Below are positions 20,399-30,411 of a stretch of 64,000 nt of DNA, in pieces. The stretch covers positions 95,198-159,197 of the forward strand of contig NZ_FOGC01000010.1 of assembly GCF_900111105.1 (NCBI RefSeq), given 5' to 3'. Made by a program: the position numbers and the translations under genes. The first letter of the stretch is position 1. Every line of letters starts with the position of its first letter. The DNA comes from Rosenbergiella nectarea. Its GTDB lineage: Bacteria; Pseudomonadota; Gammaproteobacteria; Enterobacterales; Enterobacteriaceae. The notes beneath the pieces are model-generated. The model searched no databases, was not told the origin of the DNA, and saw only the letters and a list, made by a program, of their open reading frames with translations.

Positions 20399-21115
20399 TT
20401 ACACTGAGCGCCCAATCAAGCGCCCTTTAAAGACCTTGAATTTTTTTCGAAATTGCGACTTACGCTTTACCCATTGGTATGAGAAACCACGATGAAAATT
20501 ACTGATCCCAAAGTGTCTTTCTAGGTCGATAAAATCCTTGGCGGCACGAAAACGAGAGTAGTTTTTACCTGATAAATCAATGACTCTTACTCGTCCATCC
20601 GACAGCATAAAGTTCTGCTTGTGCGCATCATCAAAAATAACGTGATGCTGATGTAAAACTTTGACGCTTTCCAACACTTCCGATTTAATTTTATCGGTCA
20701 GTTCGCCTTTCGCCGCCAAAATATCCATTTCTACGCCAGGGATATATTCGATGATCATGATGAATCGACTCGCGAAATTGAAGATTTTGGTCTCCGCAAG
20801 AAGATGAAAATCGTTGGGAAAGGTCACATTCCGTTCACGAAGCATCGCTGTCTGTTTGAACAGAGTTAAGTAATAATCGCCACGGAAGAAGGACTTTAAA
20901 AAACGCTCATTACGCTTTTCCTTGGGCGTAAACACTTTCAAGACGTAAAGTTTGCCGTCTTTTTCTACCAAGCTCACTTTGGTATCAGGGATACTGCGAA
21001 ATACTTTCAGCGTCGTTAAACGAGAATGAAGAAAATCATCCAACATATTGATGAAAAATTGATCATCACCGTTCGTATAAACGGTGTAGCCTGCCAGTTT
21101 GGATTGAGTAACCAT
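20399..21115 (-). CDS. waaY: LPS core heptose II kinase WaaY
   Basis: WaaY phosphorylates heptose II of the LPS inner core. The 238-residue protein has a eukaryotic-like kinase fold: ATP-lysine region LYVLKVF, the catalytic-loop variant HQHHVIFDDAHKQNFML (HRD-like, with D and N) and the metal-binding VRVIDLSGK. The basic C-terminus (KRKSQFRKKFKVFKGR) fits membrane-proximal substrate. It lies in the core operon 10 bp after the GT8 gene, and complements waaP upstream. Confidence 0.92.
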   Translation of the reverse strand: MVTQSKLAGYTVYTNGDDQFFINMLDDFLHSRLTTLKVFRSIPDTKVSLVEKDGKLYVLKVFTPKEKRNERFLKSFFRGDYYLTLFKQTAMLRERNVTFPNDFHLLAETKIFNFASRFIMIIEYIPGVEMDILAAKGELTDKIKSEVLESVKVLHQHHVIFDDAHKQNFMLSDGRVRVIDLSGKNYSRFRAAKDFIDLERHFGISNFHRGFSYQWVKRKSQFRKKFKVFKGRLIGRSV

Positions 21116-21125
21116 AGCTATCTAT

Positions 21126-22169
21126 TTATCGCCGAGAAAGTAGTTTACGAAGTAAATACCTAAAAAAATATCCGTATCCTTTTAGTGTTTTTTTCTGATG
21201 AATCATATGTTTGTAACAATAACGATATTGATACGTTGACCGAGGTAACTGTAATGGCTCCCCCTTCCATGGAGAGTGTGCCTTCGCCAGTTGAAATGCC
21301 TGCGCACTCGGATACTGTGCCCACAGATGCCAAGGCTTGGTCGGCCCAATGAAATGCATAAAAATGCAGGTAGAAGTGAAGCTTTTGCGCTTCGCTTCAT
21401 TGAGCTCATAGTTAAGACTATATTGAGTATTATATACGCTATTCAAAAACATTTTTTTGTCTACTAGCGCTAAATTCAAAAGATCTTGATCATAAAACGT
21501 AAGTTTAGCTTGTTGTTGTGGGTCGGCAGCTAAACGTAGGATATGCTCATATACAGCTTCAGACCGCCATGCATCGAGATTGATCAGCATCACTCCAGAA
21601 TTAAAATACCCCTGTGCGAGCGCATTACACTCCAGTACTTCTGCTTGGTGCGCCCACCATGCCGCATCGCGTTCAGGAACTGCTGCAACCACATTATTAG
21701 CGAAATCCACGTCGAGTAATGCGCGGATATCCCCTTGGCAGACTACATCGGCATCAAGATAGAGCATGGTAGACGTAGTCTGAGCCAGTATCTCGGCCAT
21801 GATAAAACGATAGTAGATCGCCGATGACCATAATCGATTGGTAGGCAGTTGGGCGAAGTAGTCGTTATCCAGAGTATAAAGCGTAATCTTTAAAGCATGC
21901 TGCTCAGCAAGCTCGACCATTTTTTTCTGATCGAGATGGAGAATATCATTACTGAACAGATGAAAGTGAAATCGGATAGACGGGTTATTACTGGCGACCG
22001 AAGCCATCGAAATCTCACTTCCCAACAAAAAGTCACCGTCTGCCCCCCATCCAATATGAAGCTGAACGTCATCGTCCTTCACTGCACAAGGGTCAATGGT
22101 AATTTGTTGTTTGATCGCCTTTTCACATGCCAGTAACGACATGATCGCCAACGTTTTTTCAGCGGTCAT
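21126..22169 (-). CDS. GT8 family LPS core glycosyltransferase (WaaI/WaaO/WaaJ type)
   Basis: This 347-residue protein is a retaining GT8 transferase of the LPS core. It contains the N-terminal LHIGWGADGDFLLGSEISMASVA-type start of the WaaI/WaaO family, the metal-binding DxD in MLYLDADVVCQGD (about residues 128-133), YFNSGVMLINLDAW, and the HFIGPTKPWH motif that ends the catalytic domain. These enzymes add the first or second outer-core hexose (galactose or glucose) from UDP-sugars. The donor cannot be assigned from sequence alone. As the only GT8 gene in this cluster, it may finish the main outer-core chain after WaaG. Confidence 0.88.
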   Translation of the reverse strand: MTAEKTLAIMSLLACEKAIKQQITIDPCAVKDDDVQLHIGWGADGDFLLGSEISMASVASNNPSIRFHFHLFSNDILHLDQKKMVELAEQHALKITLYTLDNDYFAQLPTNRLWSSAIYYRFIMAEILAQTTSTMLYLDADVVCQGDIRALLDVDFANNVVAAVPERDAAWWAHQAEVLECNALAQGYFNSGVMLINLDAWRSEAVYEHILRLAADPQQQAKLTFYDQDLLNLALVDKKMFLNSVYNTQYSLNYELNEAKRKSFTSTCIFMHFIGPTKPWHLWAQYPSAQAFQLAKAHSPWKGEPLQLPRSTYQYRYCYKHMIHQKKTLKGYGYFFRYLLRKLLSRR

Positions 22170-22186
22170 AGAGCCCCCTTGTTCCG

Positions 22187-22984
22187 TTAAAGATTTTTTC
22201 TTAGCGTGCGCTGTTTAATTTTTTCCGCTTTTTGCTGGGCCTGCCGTATCAAGCGGCCCTCTCGTCGGAAAACCTCTCGTACCGGACAAGAAAAATACTC
22301 GGCCAAAAAGTAGCAGTAGTCTCGTAGAGAAAGCCCTAACGGAAAACTTGAGTAGTAGAGCGCGATAAGGTCTTTGTCACGCCAACGTACGGGCATTTTT
22401 TTCCATATTTGCGCGCGATGCAGATCAATCACCGACAGTGTTGGATCTGTTTGCTCGGCATCGTAAGGCAACGCCAAGAGAAAATGGCAGATATAACAAT
22501 CTCGGTGATTAAGACCCGAGCGGTGCATGGTGGCAACAGTGCGCGCTAATTGCTTAATCAGCGCCCTTTTTACGTGATAGGGTGGTGGTTGAATCGCCCA
22601 GTTTGCACAATAGTCTTCAAGACTAATCGCCGGGTTTAAATCCTTTGTGACGATAAAGGATTCACGTTGTAATGGGTTCCAATGACGCTGACCATATCCA
22701 TAACACGTCATTGTTGGAACCTTAACGCTTTGTAGATGCTGAACAGCCAGCCATTCATTTTTCGCGCCCAGTACAGGCAAGCGTAGCGTAATCAGATTTT
22801 TCAGTACCTCTTTTAACGCCGTACCACGGTGATATTTTACAAAGTAGCTTTCTCCAGCGAAGTCAAAACGCATTGTTCTTCTGGCTTCTACTTGCCGAAA
22901 GGTTTCACCTTGCAGCGCCAAAATCTCTGCATAAGGGTCGCTGTGCGCCCACGCCTGCTTAAAAGGCTGTTCGAGTTGCAGCAT
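22187..22984 (-). CDS. waaP: LPS core heptose I kinase WaaP
   Basis: WaaP phosphorylates heptose I of the inner core, which is needed for outer-membrane stability. The 265-residue protein carries the kinase-like motifs: SYFVKYHRG (ATP lysine), catalytic LNHRDCYICHFLL (HRD with H-F variant) and the metal-binding LSVIDLHRAQ. It overlaps the waaG 3' end by 26 bp, indicating translational coupling in the waaG-waaP pair. Confidence 0.95.
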   Translation of the reverse strand: MLQLEQPFKQAWAHSDPYAEILALQGETFRQVEARRTMRFDFAGESYFVKYHRGTALKEVLKNLITLRLPVLGAKNEWLAVQHLQSVKVPTMTCYGYGQRHWNPLQRESFIVTKDLNPAISLEDYCANWAIQPPPYHVKRALIKQLARTVATMHRSGLNHRDCYICHFLLALPYDAEQTDPTLSVIDLHRAQIWKKMPVRWRDKDLIALYYSSFPLGLSLRDYCYFLAEYFSCPVREVFRREGRLIRQAQQKAEKIKQRTLRKNL

Positions 22985-24104
22985 CTTTTACTCTCTTTTC
23001 AATAATATCTGCCGCCTGCTCTGGCAAACGATAAACGTCGTGTTGTTCACAGTACTCCAACGCTGCCTGTGACCACAATGCTAACTGTTTAGGATCTTGA
23101 AGGGAGGCGGACAGAGCTTGATTCAATGTTTCTTGACGAAAAGGCTCGCTGATCACTCTGCCGTTTCCGGCAGCGGAGAGATAAGGCGCATTCCCACAGA
23201 CTTCCGTACAGATAACCGGCAGGCCTGAGGCTAAAGCTTCAATAAGGACGATACCCGCAGCTTCCTGATGAGCCGGATGGAGGAGTAGATCAGCAGCGGC
23301 CATTAATTGGGGGATATCTTCTCTGCCTTGATGGAAGTGAACTTGAGCAGCTATGCCTAATTTTTCTGCATAATGACGACAACTCGCCGCATTATCTGCA
23401 CCGACCACCCAAAAGGTTATTTTTTCTTTAATAGATAAAGGTAACGCGGCAATCGCTTCAAGACTCCGTTTTACTCCCTTACGTCGGAAGTCGGATCCTA
23501 CCTGCAGTAGGAAAAAATCGTCGCCCGTTAGGCCAAGTCGCTGACGCGTTTCCCCTCGATAATTATCCCGTTGCTGCGACGAGTATAATTGCGGATCGAT
23601 ACCCGGTGACAGCAAATGGAAACGTTCACTCGGAGTATGGTAAAACTGAATAAAGTCAGTTTGCTGCTGAGGCGTTAACACTAATATTTCAGTAGCCGAA
23701 TGAGTGGAAAAAACGGCATTTTCGGCCTGACAATAACTGCGATAGCGGGGGGTAAGTTTATAAAAGAACCCTTTTTCTTTCGCCGTTTTCGCTGCATAAC
23801 AAACATCTGCGGCGAAATAGATATCCAAGCCCGCCATTTTGTTAAATCCAACTAATGCATCATCAGGGTGTGTCATCCGATAATCCGCAATCCAACGGCT
23901 AAAAAATTGATTACGGGCATGGTTAGACGCTCCTTGTTTCGGGACAATAACCACTTCAAATCCTGGACATTTTTCTCCTTGCCATTCAAACGTATACACA
24001 ACAACTTGATGCCCGCGTTGCTGGCAAGCTAAGGCAATACGCTTAAAATCCCGTTGCTGCCCACCGTAAGGGAAATATTTATGTAAACAAAAGGCTATTT
24101 TCAC
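22959..24104 (-). CDS. waaG: LPS glucosyltransferase I WaaG
   Basis: WaaG adds the first glucose of the outer core to heptose II. The 381-residue GT4 (GT-B) enzyme starts MKIAFCLHKYFPYGGQQRDFKRIA and has the donor-site motif VGSDFRRKGVKRSLEAIAALP and the E-x7-E type motif in HPAHQEAAGIVLIEALASGLPV. The start codon is GTG at 24104 with GAGG eight bases upstream. It is the first gene of the core operon here; the waaQ gene that precedes it in E. coli is not present. Confidence 0.95.
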   Translation of the reverse strand: MKIAFCLHKYFPYGGQQRDFKRIALACQQRGHQVVVYTFEWQGEKCPGFEVVIVPKQGASNHARNQFFSRWIADYRMTHPDDALVGFNKMAGLDIYFAADVCYAAKTAKEKGFFYKLTPRYRSYCQAENAVFSTHSATEILVLTPQQQTDFIQFYHTPSERFHLLSPGIDPQLYSSQQRDNYRGETRQRLGLTGDDFFLLQVGSDFRRKGVKRSLEAIAALPLSIKEKITFWVVGADNAASCRHYAEKLGIAAQVHFHQGREDIPQLMAAADLLLHPAHQEAAGIVLIEALASGLPVICTEVCGNAPYLSAAGNGRVISEPFRQETLNQALSASLQDPKQLALWSQAALEYCEQHDVYRLPEQAADIIEKRVKDAATRTAF

Positions 24105-24468
24105 GTAAACGTCCTCACTAAGGGGCTTTGATAGCAGGCGATTTCATACTTGAAGCGCTGACCCTTATTATTAATTTGGATACTAGGCGGCGATACCGTG
24201 CAATATCACCTCTCTTTCAATTCTCCTATTGATCATGAGAAAAGAACGATAATCGATAAGAAAGCCCAGTCAATACAGCCGAGTTTACACTAAATAGGGC
24301 GATGAGTGAGGGCTATTCGAGCGATGAAACGGTATAAGTACCGGGAGTCAGCTGACTATGCTAAGCAGTAAACAGATAAGTCTGAAGGTGTGGGGATAAT
24401 GTGAGAACCCTTTTTTTCTGGTAATATCGATACCTTCATTTTATCTTTTCAGGCCAACCGATAACACA
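24105..24468. promoter_or_regulatory. 364-bp divergent intergenic region between waaG and waaA
   Basis: No gene is visible. The region must contain the promoters of the core operon (minus strand) and of waaA (plus strand). I looked for the RfaH-recruiting ops/JUMPstart element (GGCGGTAGCGTG core) in the correct orientation and did not find a convincing copy. A short GGCGGCGATACCGTG stretch near 24187 is on the wrong strand and only partly matches. Confidence 0.5.
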
Positions 24469-25746
24469 ATGCTGACTGCCGTTTATACCCTTTTACTCTA
24501 TCTCATCCAACCATTGATTTGGATTAGACTTTGGCACCGTGGTAAAAAACTGCCAGGGTACCGCTTACGCTGGAAAGAGCGTTATGGCTATTGCAAAGGT
24601 AAAGTGGTGCCTGGGGGTATTGTTCTACATTCCGTATCGGTCGGGGAAACACTGGCAGCCATTCCCTTAGTCAGGGCTCTGCAATATCAATACCCAACCA
24701 TTCCGATTACCGTAACGACGATGACTCCAACAGGCTCAGAGCGAGCGCAATCGGCTTTTGGTAAGAATGTTTCTCATGTTTATCTTCCTTACGATCTCCC
24801 GACGGCCATTAATCGCTTCTTAGACACTGCCGCGCCGCGTTTAGTCATCATTATGGAAACTGAGCTTTGGCCAAATATTATCCATACCTTACATCGCCGC
24901 CAGATCCCTTTAATCATTGCCAATGCACGTTTGTCCGAACGATCGGCTAAACGTTACCAAAAACTAGGCAGTGAACTCGCAGAACTATTACAAAAAATTA
25001 GCTGTATTGCGGCACAAAATAGTGAAGATGGTGAGCGATTCATTGCTTTAGGAGCAAAACCTGAACAAGTCACGGTGACGGGAAGTTTGAAATTTGATAT
25101 TTCAGTAACTCCTGAACTGGCTGCTAGGGCGGTAGCGCTACGGCGACAATGGGCGCCGTATCGTCCAGTGTGGATTGCCGCGAGTACCCATGAGGGCGAA
25201 GAACGTATCATTTTAGAGACACATCGTCAGTTGCTCACTCAATTCCCTACTCTGTTATTGATTTTAGTTCCTCGTCATCCAGAGCGTTTTCAGTCGGTAA
25301 AAGAACTCGCAGAAAAGTTAGCATTTGAACCGTTAATGCGCAGTGATAATCAGGTTCCCAACGCCACGACGCATGTATTGATCGGCGATACGATGGGCGA
25401 ACTGATGTTACTTTATGGAATTGCTGATGTGGCCTTTGTCGGGGGCAGCTTAGTGGAACGCGGCGGTCATAATCCTTTGGAACCTTCCGCCCACGCTATT
25501 CCGGTAATTATGGGGCCGCATATCTGGAATTTTAAGGATATTTGCGGGCGACTTGCACAAGCACAAGGGTTAATTACTGTCGCCGATCACGCGGCATTAT
25601 TCCAAGAGATGACGCAGCTTCTCGCAGACAATGATTTACGTAAATATTATGGCTTGCATGCGGTAGATGTTTTGCATCAAAACCAAGGTGCGCTTCAACA
25701 ATTACTGCATATTGTCGAGCCCTATCTTAACGCTCAATCCCATTAG
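24469..25746 (+). CDS. waaA: 3-deoxy-D-manno-octulosonic acid (Kdo) transferase WaaA
   Basis: WaaA transfers two Kdo residues from CMP-Kdo to lipid IVA. The 425-residue GT30 enzyme begins with a membrane-anchor helix (LTAVYTLLLYLIQPLIWIRL), followed by SVGETLAAIPL (the catalytic Glu region), WIAASTHEGEE, and the C-terminal GGSLVERGGHNPLEPSAH motif that binds CMP-Kdo. coaD follows after an 8-bp gap, as in E. coli. Confidence 0.97.
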   Translation: MLTAVYTLLLYLIQPLIWIRLWHRGKKLPGYRLRWKERYGYCKGKVVPGGIVLHSVSVGETLAAIPLVRALQYQYPTIPITVTTMTPTGSERAQSAFGKNVSHVYLPYDLPTAINRFLDTAAPRLVIIMETELWPNIIHTLHRRQIPLIIANARLSERSAKRYQKLGSELAELLQKISCIAAQNSEDGERFIALGAKPEQVTVTGSLKFDISVTPELAARAVALRRQWAPYRPVWIAASTHEGEERIILETHRQLLTQFPTLLLILVPRHPERFQSVKELAEKLAFEPLMRSDNQVPNATTHVLIGDTMGELMLLYGIADVAFVGGSLVERGGHNPLEPSAHAIPVIMGPHIWNFKDICGRLAQAQGLITVADHAALFQEMTQLLADNDLRKYYGLHAVDVLHQNQGALQQLLHIVEPYLNAQSH

Positions 25747-25754
25747 GAGTGTGT

Positions 25755-26240
25755 ATGTCAGTTATAGCCATTTATCCCGGAACCTTTGATCCACTCACTC
25801 TTGGCCATTTGGATATCATTCAACGCAGCGCAGTGCTCTTTGAACGGCTGATTGTTGCCATTGCTTCAAATCCGAGTAAGAAGCCGTTATTCAGTCTTGA
25901 GGAACGCGTGGCAATGGCGAAACAGGCTACGGCTAGCCTACCTAATGTTGACGTTATCGGGTTTAATAGCCTCTTAGCCCAGCTGGCAGAGCAACATCGT
26001 GCCACTGTCTTAATTCGCGGCGTTCGCTCGGTATCCGATTTTGATTACGAACGCCAATTAGCCCAGGCTAACCAACAGCTTAACCCACAACTCGATACTA
26101 TTTTCATGGCGCCAAACGAGCAGTACGCTTTCCTCTCTTCCACTATCGTTAAAGAAGTGGCGCGCCATCAAGGGAACATTGGATGCTTTGTTACCACAGA
26201 GATCCAACACGCGGTAGTCGCTAAATTTCCCGCAAGCTAG
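25755..26240 (+). CDS. coaD: Phosphopantetheine adenylyltransferase CoaD
   Basis: CoaD makes dephospho-CoA from 4'-phosphopantetheine and ATP, the penultimate step of CoA synthesis. The 161-residue nucleotidyltransferase has the T/HxGH signature ([14 protein letters not shown]), the ISSTxxR-like C-terminal motif as [13 protein letters not shown], and [13 protein letters not shown] start at the ATG at 25755, because AGGAG at 25745-25749 is correctly spaced; an in-frame GTG at 25749 overlaps that site. The 3' end overlaps the convergent mutM by 4 bp. Confidence 0.96.
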   Translation: MSVIAIYPGTFDPLTLGHLDIIQRSAVLFERLIVAIASNPSKKPLFSLEERVAMAKQATASLPNVDVIGFNSLLAQLAEQHRATVLIRGVRSVSDFDYERQLAQANQQLNPQLDTIFMAPNEQYAFLSSTIVKEVARHQGNIGCFVTTEIQHAVVAKFPAS

Positions 26241-27046
26241 TGCTGGCAGCTCGGACACCAATAGGTGCTACGTTGAGCATGTCGGCCAGACATAATGGGG
26301 GTGCCGCAGTGTAGACACGGCTCGCCCGCACGCCCATAAACATTGAGCTGTTGGGCAAAATAACCCGGTTTACCATCACTCTGTAAAAAGTCACGCAAGG
26401 TGGTTCCACCTTGTTCAATCGAACGCTGTAATACCGCCTTAATCGAAGCGACTAACCTTTCACTTTCGAGATGACTTAATCCATTTGCGGGGCGATCAGG
26501 ATGGATACCGGCCTGGAAGAGCGACTCACTGGCATAGATATTGCCGACCCCCACCACTAATTTGTTATCCATCAACCAAGGCTTAATCGCAATTTTTTTG
26601 GTGACCGATTTTTGTATTAACCACTCTGCATTAAACGCCTCGCTAAGCGGTTCCGGTCCGAGATGGCGTAAAACCCGGCTCTGAGTGAGGTCGGTTTCCC
26701 ATAACCACGCCCCGAAACGACGAGGATCGGTATAACGTAATGTTTTACCATTACTGAACACTAAATCAACATGGTCGTGTTTTTCAGGGGGGGTGTCTTC
26801 ACTCAGAATACGCAAGCGGCCTGACATGCCGAGATGGATGATAATCCAGCCATGCTTCAGTTCGAGTAGCAGGTATTTCGCCCGCCGCTCTAAGCTTAAG
26901 ACGGTCTCATCACTTAGCTGATAGATTTCCTCAGACACCGGCCAACGAAGCTGTGGGTGTCTTACGACAGCATGCAACAAGGTTTCACCCACGATATGCG
27001 GTGCAATACCCCGTCTACTGGTTTCGACTTCAGGTAATTCAGGCAT
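26237..27046 (-). CDS. mutM: Formamidopyrimidine-DNA glycosylase MutM (Fpg)
   Basis: MutM excises 8-oxoguanine and formamidopyrimidines and nicks the abasic site. The protein begins [13 protein letters not shown], so after Met removal the catalytic Pro and Glu are in place. The H2TH region has [13 protein letters not shown], and the C-terminal zinc finger is CLHCG...YWCPSCQ (C-x2-C-x16-C-x2-C). Length is 269 aa, as in E. coli. The eight upstream in-frame codons would bury the catalytic proline, so the ATG at 27046 is the true start. Confidence 0.97.
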   Translation of the reverse strand: MPELPEVETSRRGIAPHIVGETLLHAVVRHPQLRWPVSEEIYQLSDETVLSLERRAKYLLLELKHGWIIIHLGMSGRLRILSEDTPPEKHDHVDLVFSNGKTLRYTDPRRFGAWLWETDLTQSRVLRHLGPEPLSEAFNAEWLIQKSVTKKIAIKPWLMDNKLVVGVGNIYASESLFQAGIHPDRPANGLSHLESERLVASIKAVLQRSIEQGGTTLRDFLQSDGKPGYFAQQLNVYGRAGEPCLHCGTPIMSGRHAQRSTYWCPSCQH

Positions 27047-27071
27047 CAACTTTTTCCCCCTTAAAAACAAA

Positions 27072-27095
27072 AAACCCGACCATAGGGCCGGGTTT
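27072..27095 (-). terminator. Terminator after rpmG
   Basis: The stem AAACCCG/CGGGTTT (27072-27078 with 27089-27095) has A/T runs on both sides, so it can act in both directions. It lies 18 bp after the rpmG stop codon and before mutM. Confidence 0.85.
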
Positions 27096-27112
27096 TTATA
27101 AGAATACTAAAA

Positions 27113-27283
<171 letters not shown>

Positions 27284-27291
27284 TCAGTTCC

Positions 27292-27564
<273 letters not shown>

Positions 27565-27788
27565 TCACTTAGGTTTTGGCCGCCTCGTCAGGCTTTTAAC
27601 CTATCCAGGCGAGTTCAATGTGAACCCGCTGAGCAGGCCTAAACGCCAAACCCGAGATTCTCAAAGGTGGCGTAGTATACGCCCTGTCGGCCTAGTGCTC
27701 AAGACCCGAACAGATAAAGATCTCCCAGGATCGATGAAAAAGTACACTTTTTCGATTAGTTGTCTTTTTTTTGACCTGTTTTTCAAGG

Positions 27789-28442
27789 TTATAGCCATCC
27801 ATGCTGAGCAAATGAAAAAAATTCACCTCGCCCAATGACAAAGTGGTCGAGGACCGAAATATTAAATAGTCGACAGGCTTTTTGGATTTGCTGAGTAATT
27901 TTTTTGTCGGCCTCACTCGGTTTCGCCACTCCGGAAGGATGATTATGGGCCAAGATTATTGCCGCTGCGTTATAGCGTAATGCCTCTTTGACCACTTCTC
28001 GAGGATGAACCTCAACACTATTAATGGTTCCTTGAAACATAGTCTGAGCCTCAAGAACGCGATGGCGGTTATCCAGAAAAATCACTTGAAACACTTCACG
28101 TTCTAAATGAGCGAGCTGGCTCACCAAATAGCAATAAGCCTCGCTGGGATCTGAGATACTGTCTTGGCAGAAAAGCTGCTCTTGGTAAAACCGTTTACCA
28201 AGTTCTGCGATGGCATATATCTGACTTAATTTCGACTGTCCTATCCCTTTTATGGCAGCATATTGGTCTTGGCTAGCAGTCATCACGGCTTGTAAGCTGC
28301 CAAAATGCGACAATAGGTAATGTGCAAAATCCAGCACAGGCATTCCTGAGCCGCCCGTACGCAAGAATATCGCCAATAACTCACTATTGGTTAACGTTGC
28401 TGCGCCGCTTGTTAAGAGTTTTTCCCTCGGTTTCTCGGTCAT
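27789..28442 (-). CDS. radC: RadC family JAB1/MPN-domain protein
   Basis: The 217-residue protein has an N-terminal helix-hairpin-helix region (LTNSELLAIFLRTGG; IKGIGQSKLSQI) and a C-terminal JAMM/MPN domain with VEVHPREVVKEAL and the metal motif AHNHPSG. RadC was once thought a DNA-repair protein, but its function is unsettled. I choose the ATG at 28442, because GGAGG lies 7 bases upstream; a GTG at 28460 is upstream of that site and lacks one. The radC-rpmB-rpmG order matches E. coli. Confidence 0.93.
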   Translation of the reverse strand: MTEKPREKLLTSGAATLTNSELLAIFLRTGGSGMPVLDFAHYLLSHFGSLQAVMTASQDQYAAIKGIGQSKLSQIYAIAELGKRFYQEQLFCQDSISDPSEAYCYLVSQLAHLEREVFQVIFLDNRHRVLEAQTMFQGTINSVEVHPREVVKEALRYNAAAIILAHNHPSGVAKPSEADKKITQQIQKACRLFNISVLDHFVIGRGEFFSFAQHGWL

Positions 28443-28676
28443 GATTCGTCCTCCGCTCACCCAATAGTCGATAATTTAGGTAATTACTGTTTATATTCAC
28501 AGTGGTAGAATCGTGATTTTCGAGCCATACCCCAGTTTTTGATAACGACTGGGGTATTTTATAATAAATTGATTATTATCAATAAGATAAGTTGAAACAT
28601 TGGGATAGGCTTGCTTTGTGGTACCATACAAACCCTTTCTCTTTAGACCGTTTGACCTTATACGATGGGACACCCT

Positions 28677-29894
28677 ATGAGTAACCTAACGAATAAACGT
28701 ATCCTTGTTGGTGTAAGTGGAGGGATTGCCGCCTACAAAACACCGGACCTAGTACGTCGGTTACGTGATCAAGGTGCTGAGGTACGGGTGATGATGACCC
28801 ATGCGGCCGAAGCGTTTATTACCGCGTTAAGCCTACAAGCAGTCAGTGGTTATCCGGTCTCGACTGATTTACTCGACCCTCATGCTGAAGCCGCAATGGG
28901 GCATATTGAGCTGGCTAAATGGGCAGATTTAGTCATCATCGCTCCTGCCTCCGCGGACCTTATCGCGCGGATTGCACAAGGGATGGCGAATGATATTGTC
29001 ACCACAACCTGTTTAGCCACCGCGGCACCCATCGCTATTGTCCCCGCAATGAACCAGCAAATGTATCGCTCAACATTGACCTCCAGTAATTTGGCCAAAC
29101 TCCACGAACATCATTTTATGGTATGGGGACCTGACCATGGTCATCAAGCCTGTGGCGATGTTGGTCCAGGTCGCATGCTAGATCCCTTGGTCATTGTTGA
29201 GCACGCGATTGCATGGCACCACACTCAACATGATCTTGCGCATCTTAATATTATGATTACTGCCGGTCCGACTCGAGAAGCGTTGGACCCCGTCCGATAT
29301 ATCAGTAATAAAAGCTCTGGGAAAATGGGATTTGCTATCGCCCGAGCTGCCGCTTCACGGGGCGCAAAAGTTACCCTTATTAGTGGGCCTGTTGAATTAG
29401 CTACCCCTCCGGGCACGGTTCGTCGAGACGTTGTCTCCGCTGAAGAGATGCATAATGCCGTGATGGCAGAGATAACCGAGCAACATATTTTTATCGGATG
29501 TGCGGCGGTCGCCGATTACCGTGCGGTGAATATTGCAGTAGAAAAAATAAAAAAAACCGCTGATAACGGTGAAATTACTCTGCAACTTATTAAAAATCCT
29601 GACATTGTTGCAGGGGTTGCTGCACTCCCCGCCCCTAAACCTTTTGTAGTGGGATTTGCGGCGGAAACCCAGAATGTGGAAGAATACGCCCAACAAAAAA
29701 GAGAACGTAAAAACCTCGACTTGATTTGTGCCAATAATGTCTCAGGCACGACTCAAGGTTTCGATAGTGATAATAATGCCCTTCACCTTTTCTGGCAGGA
29801 GGGAGAGAAATCGTTACCGTTGTGTAACAAGCAACTCCTTGGCCAGCAATTATTAGACGAGATAGTCAACCTCTATGAAAAAGATCGACATTAA
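28677..29894 (+). CDS. coaBC: Bifunctional phosphopantothenoylcysteine decarboxylase / phosphopantothenate-cysteine ligase
   Basis: CoaBC (Dfp) joins cysteine to 4'-phosphopantothenate and decarboxylates the product in CoA synthesis. The N-terminal flavoprotein half has [18 protein letters not shown] and the active-site Cys in [11 protein letters not shown]; the C-terminal ligase half has [28 protein letters not shown] and the Lys-containing EKIKK. Either the ATG at 28665 or that at 28677 could start translation; I prefer 28677 for the match to family N-termini (405 aa). It overlaps dut by 20 bp. Confidence 0.95.
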   Translation: MSNLTNKRILVGVSGGIAAYKTPDLVRRLRDQGAEVRVMMTHAAEAFITALSLQAVSGYPVSTDLLDPHAEAAMGHIELAKWADLVIIAPASADLIARIAQGMANDIVTTTCLATAAPIAIVPAMNQQMYRSTLTSSNLAKLHEHHFMVWGPDHGHQACGDVGPGRMLDPLVIVEHAIAWHHTQHDLAHLNIMITAGPTREALDPVRYISNKSSGKMGFAIARAAASRGAKVTLISGPVELATPPGTVRRDVVSAEEMHNAVMAEITEQHIFIGCAAVADYRAVNIAVEKIKKTADNGEITLQLIKNPDIVAGVAALPAPKPFVVGFAAETQNVEEYAQQKRERKNLDLICANNVSGTTQGFDSDNNALHLFWQEGEKSLPLCNKQLLGQQLLDEIVNLYEKDRH

Positions 29895-30330
29895 AATTCT
29901 TGACCCACGTGTAGGTAAAGAATTTCCTTTACCTACCTACGCGACCCCTGGCTCAGCCGGCCTCGACTTACGTGCCTGCACTGATGGACCGATAACCCTT
30001 GATGCTGGCAGTACCACACTCATCCCTACCGGTCTGGCAATACATGTTGCCGACCCACAGTTGGCGGCCGTCATTCTGCCTCGCTCTGGTTTAGGGCATA
30101 AGCACGGTATCGTTTTGGGGAATCTCGTTGGTTTGATCGATTCTGATTACCAAGGTCAATTAATGGTGTCTGTGTGGAATCGTAGTGAACAGCCTTTCGT
30201 TATTGAAGCCGGTGATCGCATTGCACAATTAGTTTTTGTGCCAGTGGTTCAAGCAGAATTTACTCTTGTTGAAGAATTCACGCAGACTGAACGTGGTGAA
30301 GGCGGATTCGGGCACTCTGGTCGTCAGTAA
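29875..30330 (+). CDS. dut: Deoxyuridine 5'-triphosphate nucleotidohydrolase (dUTPase)
   Basis: Dut hydrolyses dUTP to dUMP, preventing uracil incorporation into DNA. The 151-residue trimeric-type protein shows the five dUTPase motifs, including [41 protein letters not shown] and the P-loop-like GEGGFGHSG at the C-terminus. The start overlaps coaBC, as in E. coli. Confidence 0.97.
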   Translation: MKKIDIKILDPRVGKEFPLPTYATPGSAGLDLRACTDGPITLDAGSTTLIPTGLAIHVADPQLAAVILPRSGLGHKHGIVLGNLVGLIDSDYQGQLMVSVWNRSEQPFVIEAGDRIAQLVFVPVVQAEFTLVEEFTQTERGEGGFGHSGRQ

Positions 30331-30349
30331 TATCGCCCCTTTAGGTAAC

Positions 30350-30364
30350 TTATCTCTGAGATAA
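30350..30364. repeat. Short perfect palindrome between dut and slmA
   Basis: TTATCTCTGAGATAA is a 7-bp inverted repeat around a single T. It is followed at once by AACCCC/GGGGTT (30363-30368 with 30375-30380). The second stem could be a weak terminator of dut; the first resembles an operator but matches no site I recognise. Confidence 0.45.
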
Positions 30365-30411
30365 CCCCACCCTTGGGGTTAATCATTAGGATTTTTAGGA
30401 CGGTTAAAGGT

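Noticed and set aside
24187-24201. GGCGGCGATACCGTG as an ops/JUMPstart element
   Set aside because: It is on the waaA strand, not the core-operon strand, and departs from the consensus in its centre.
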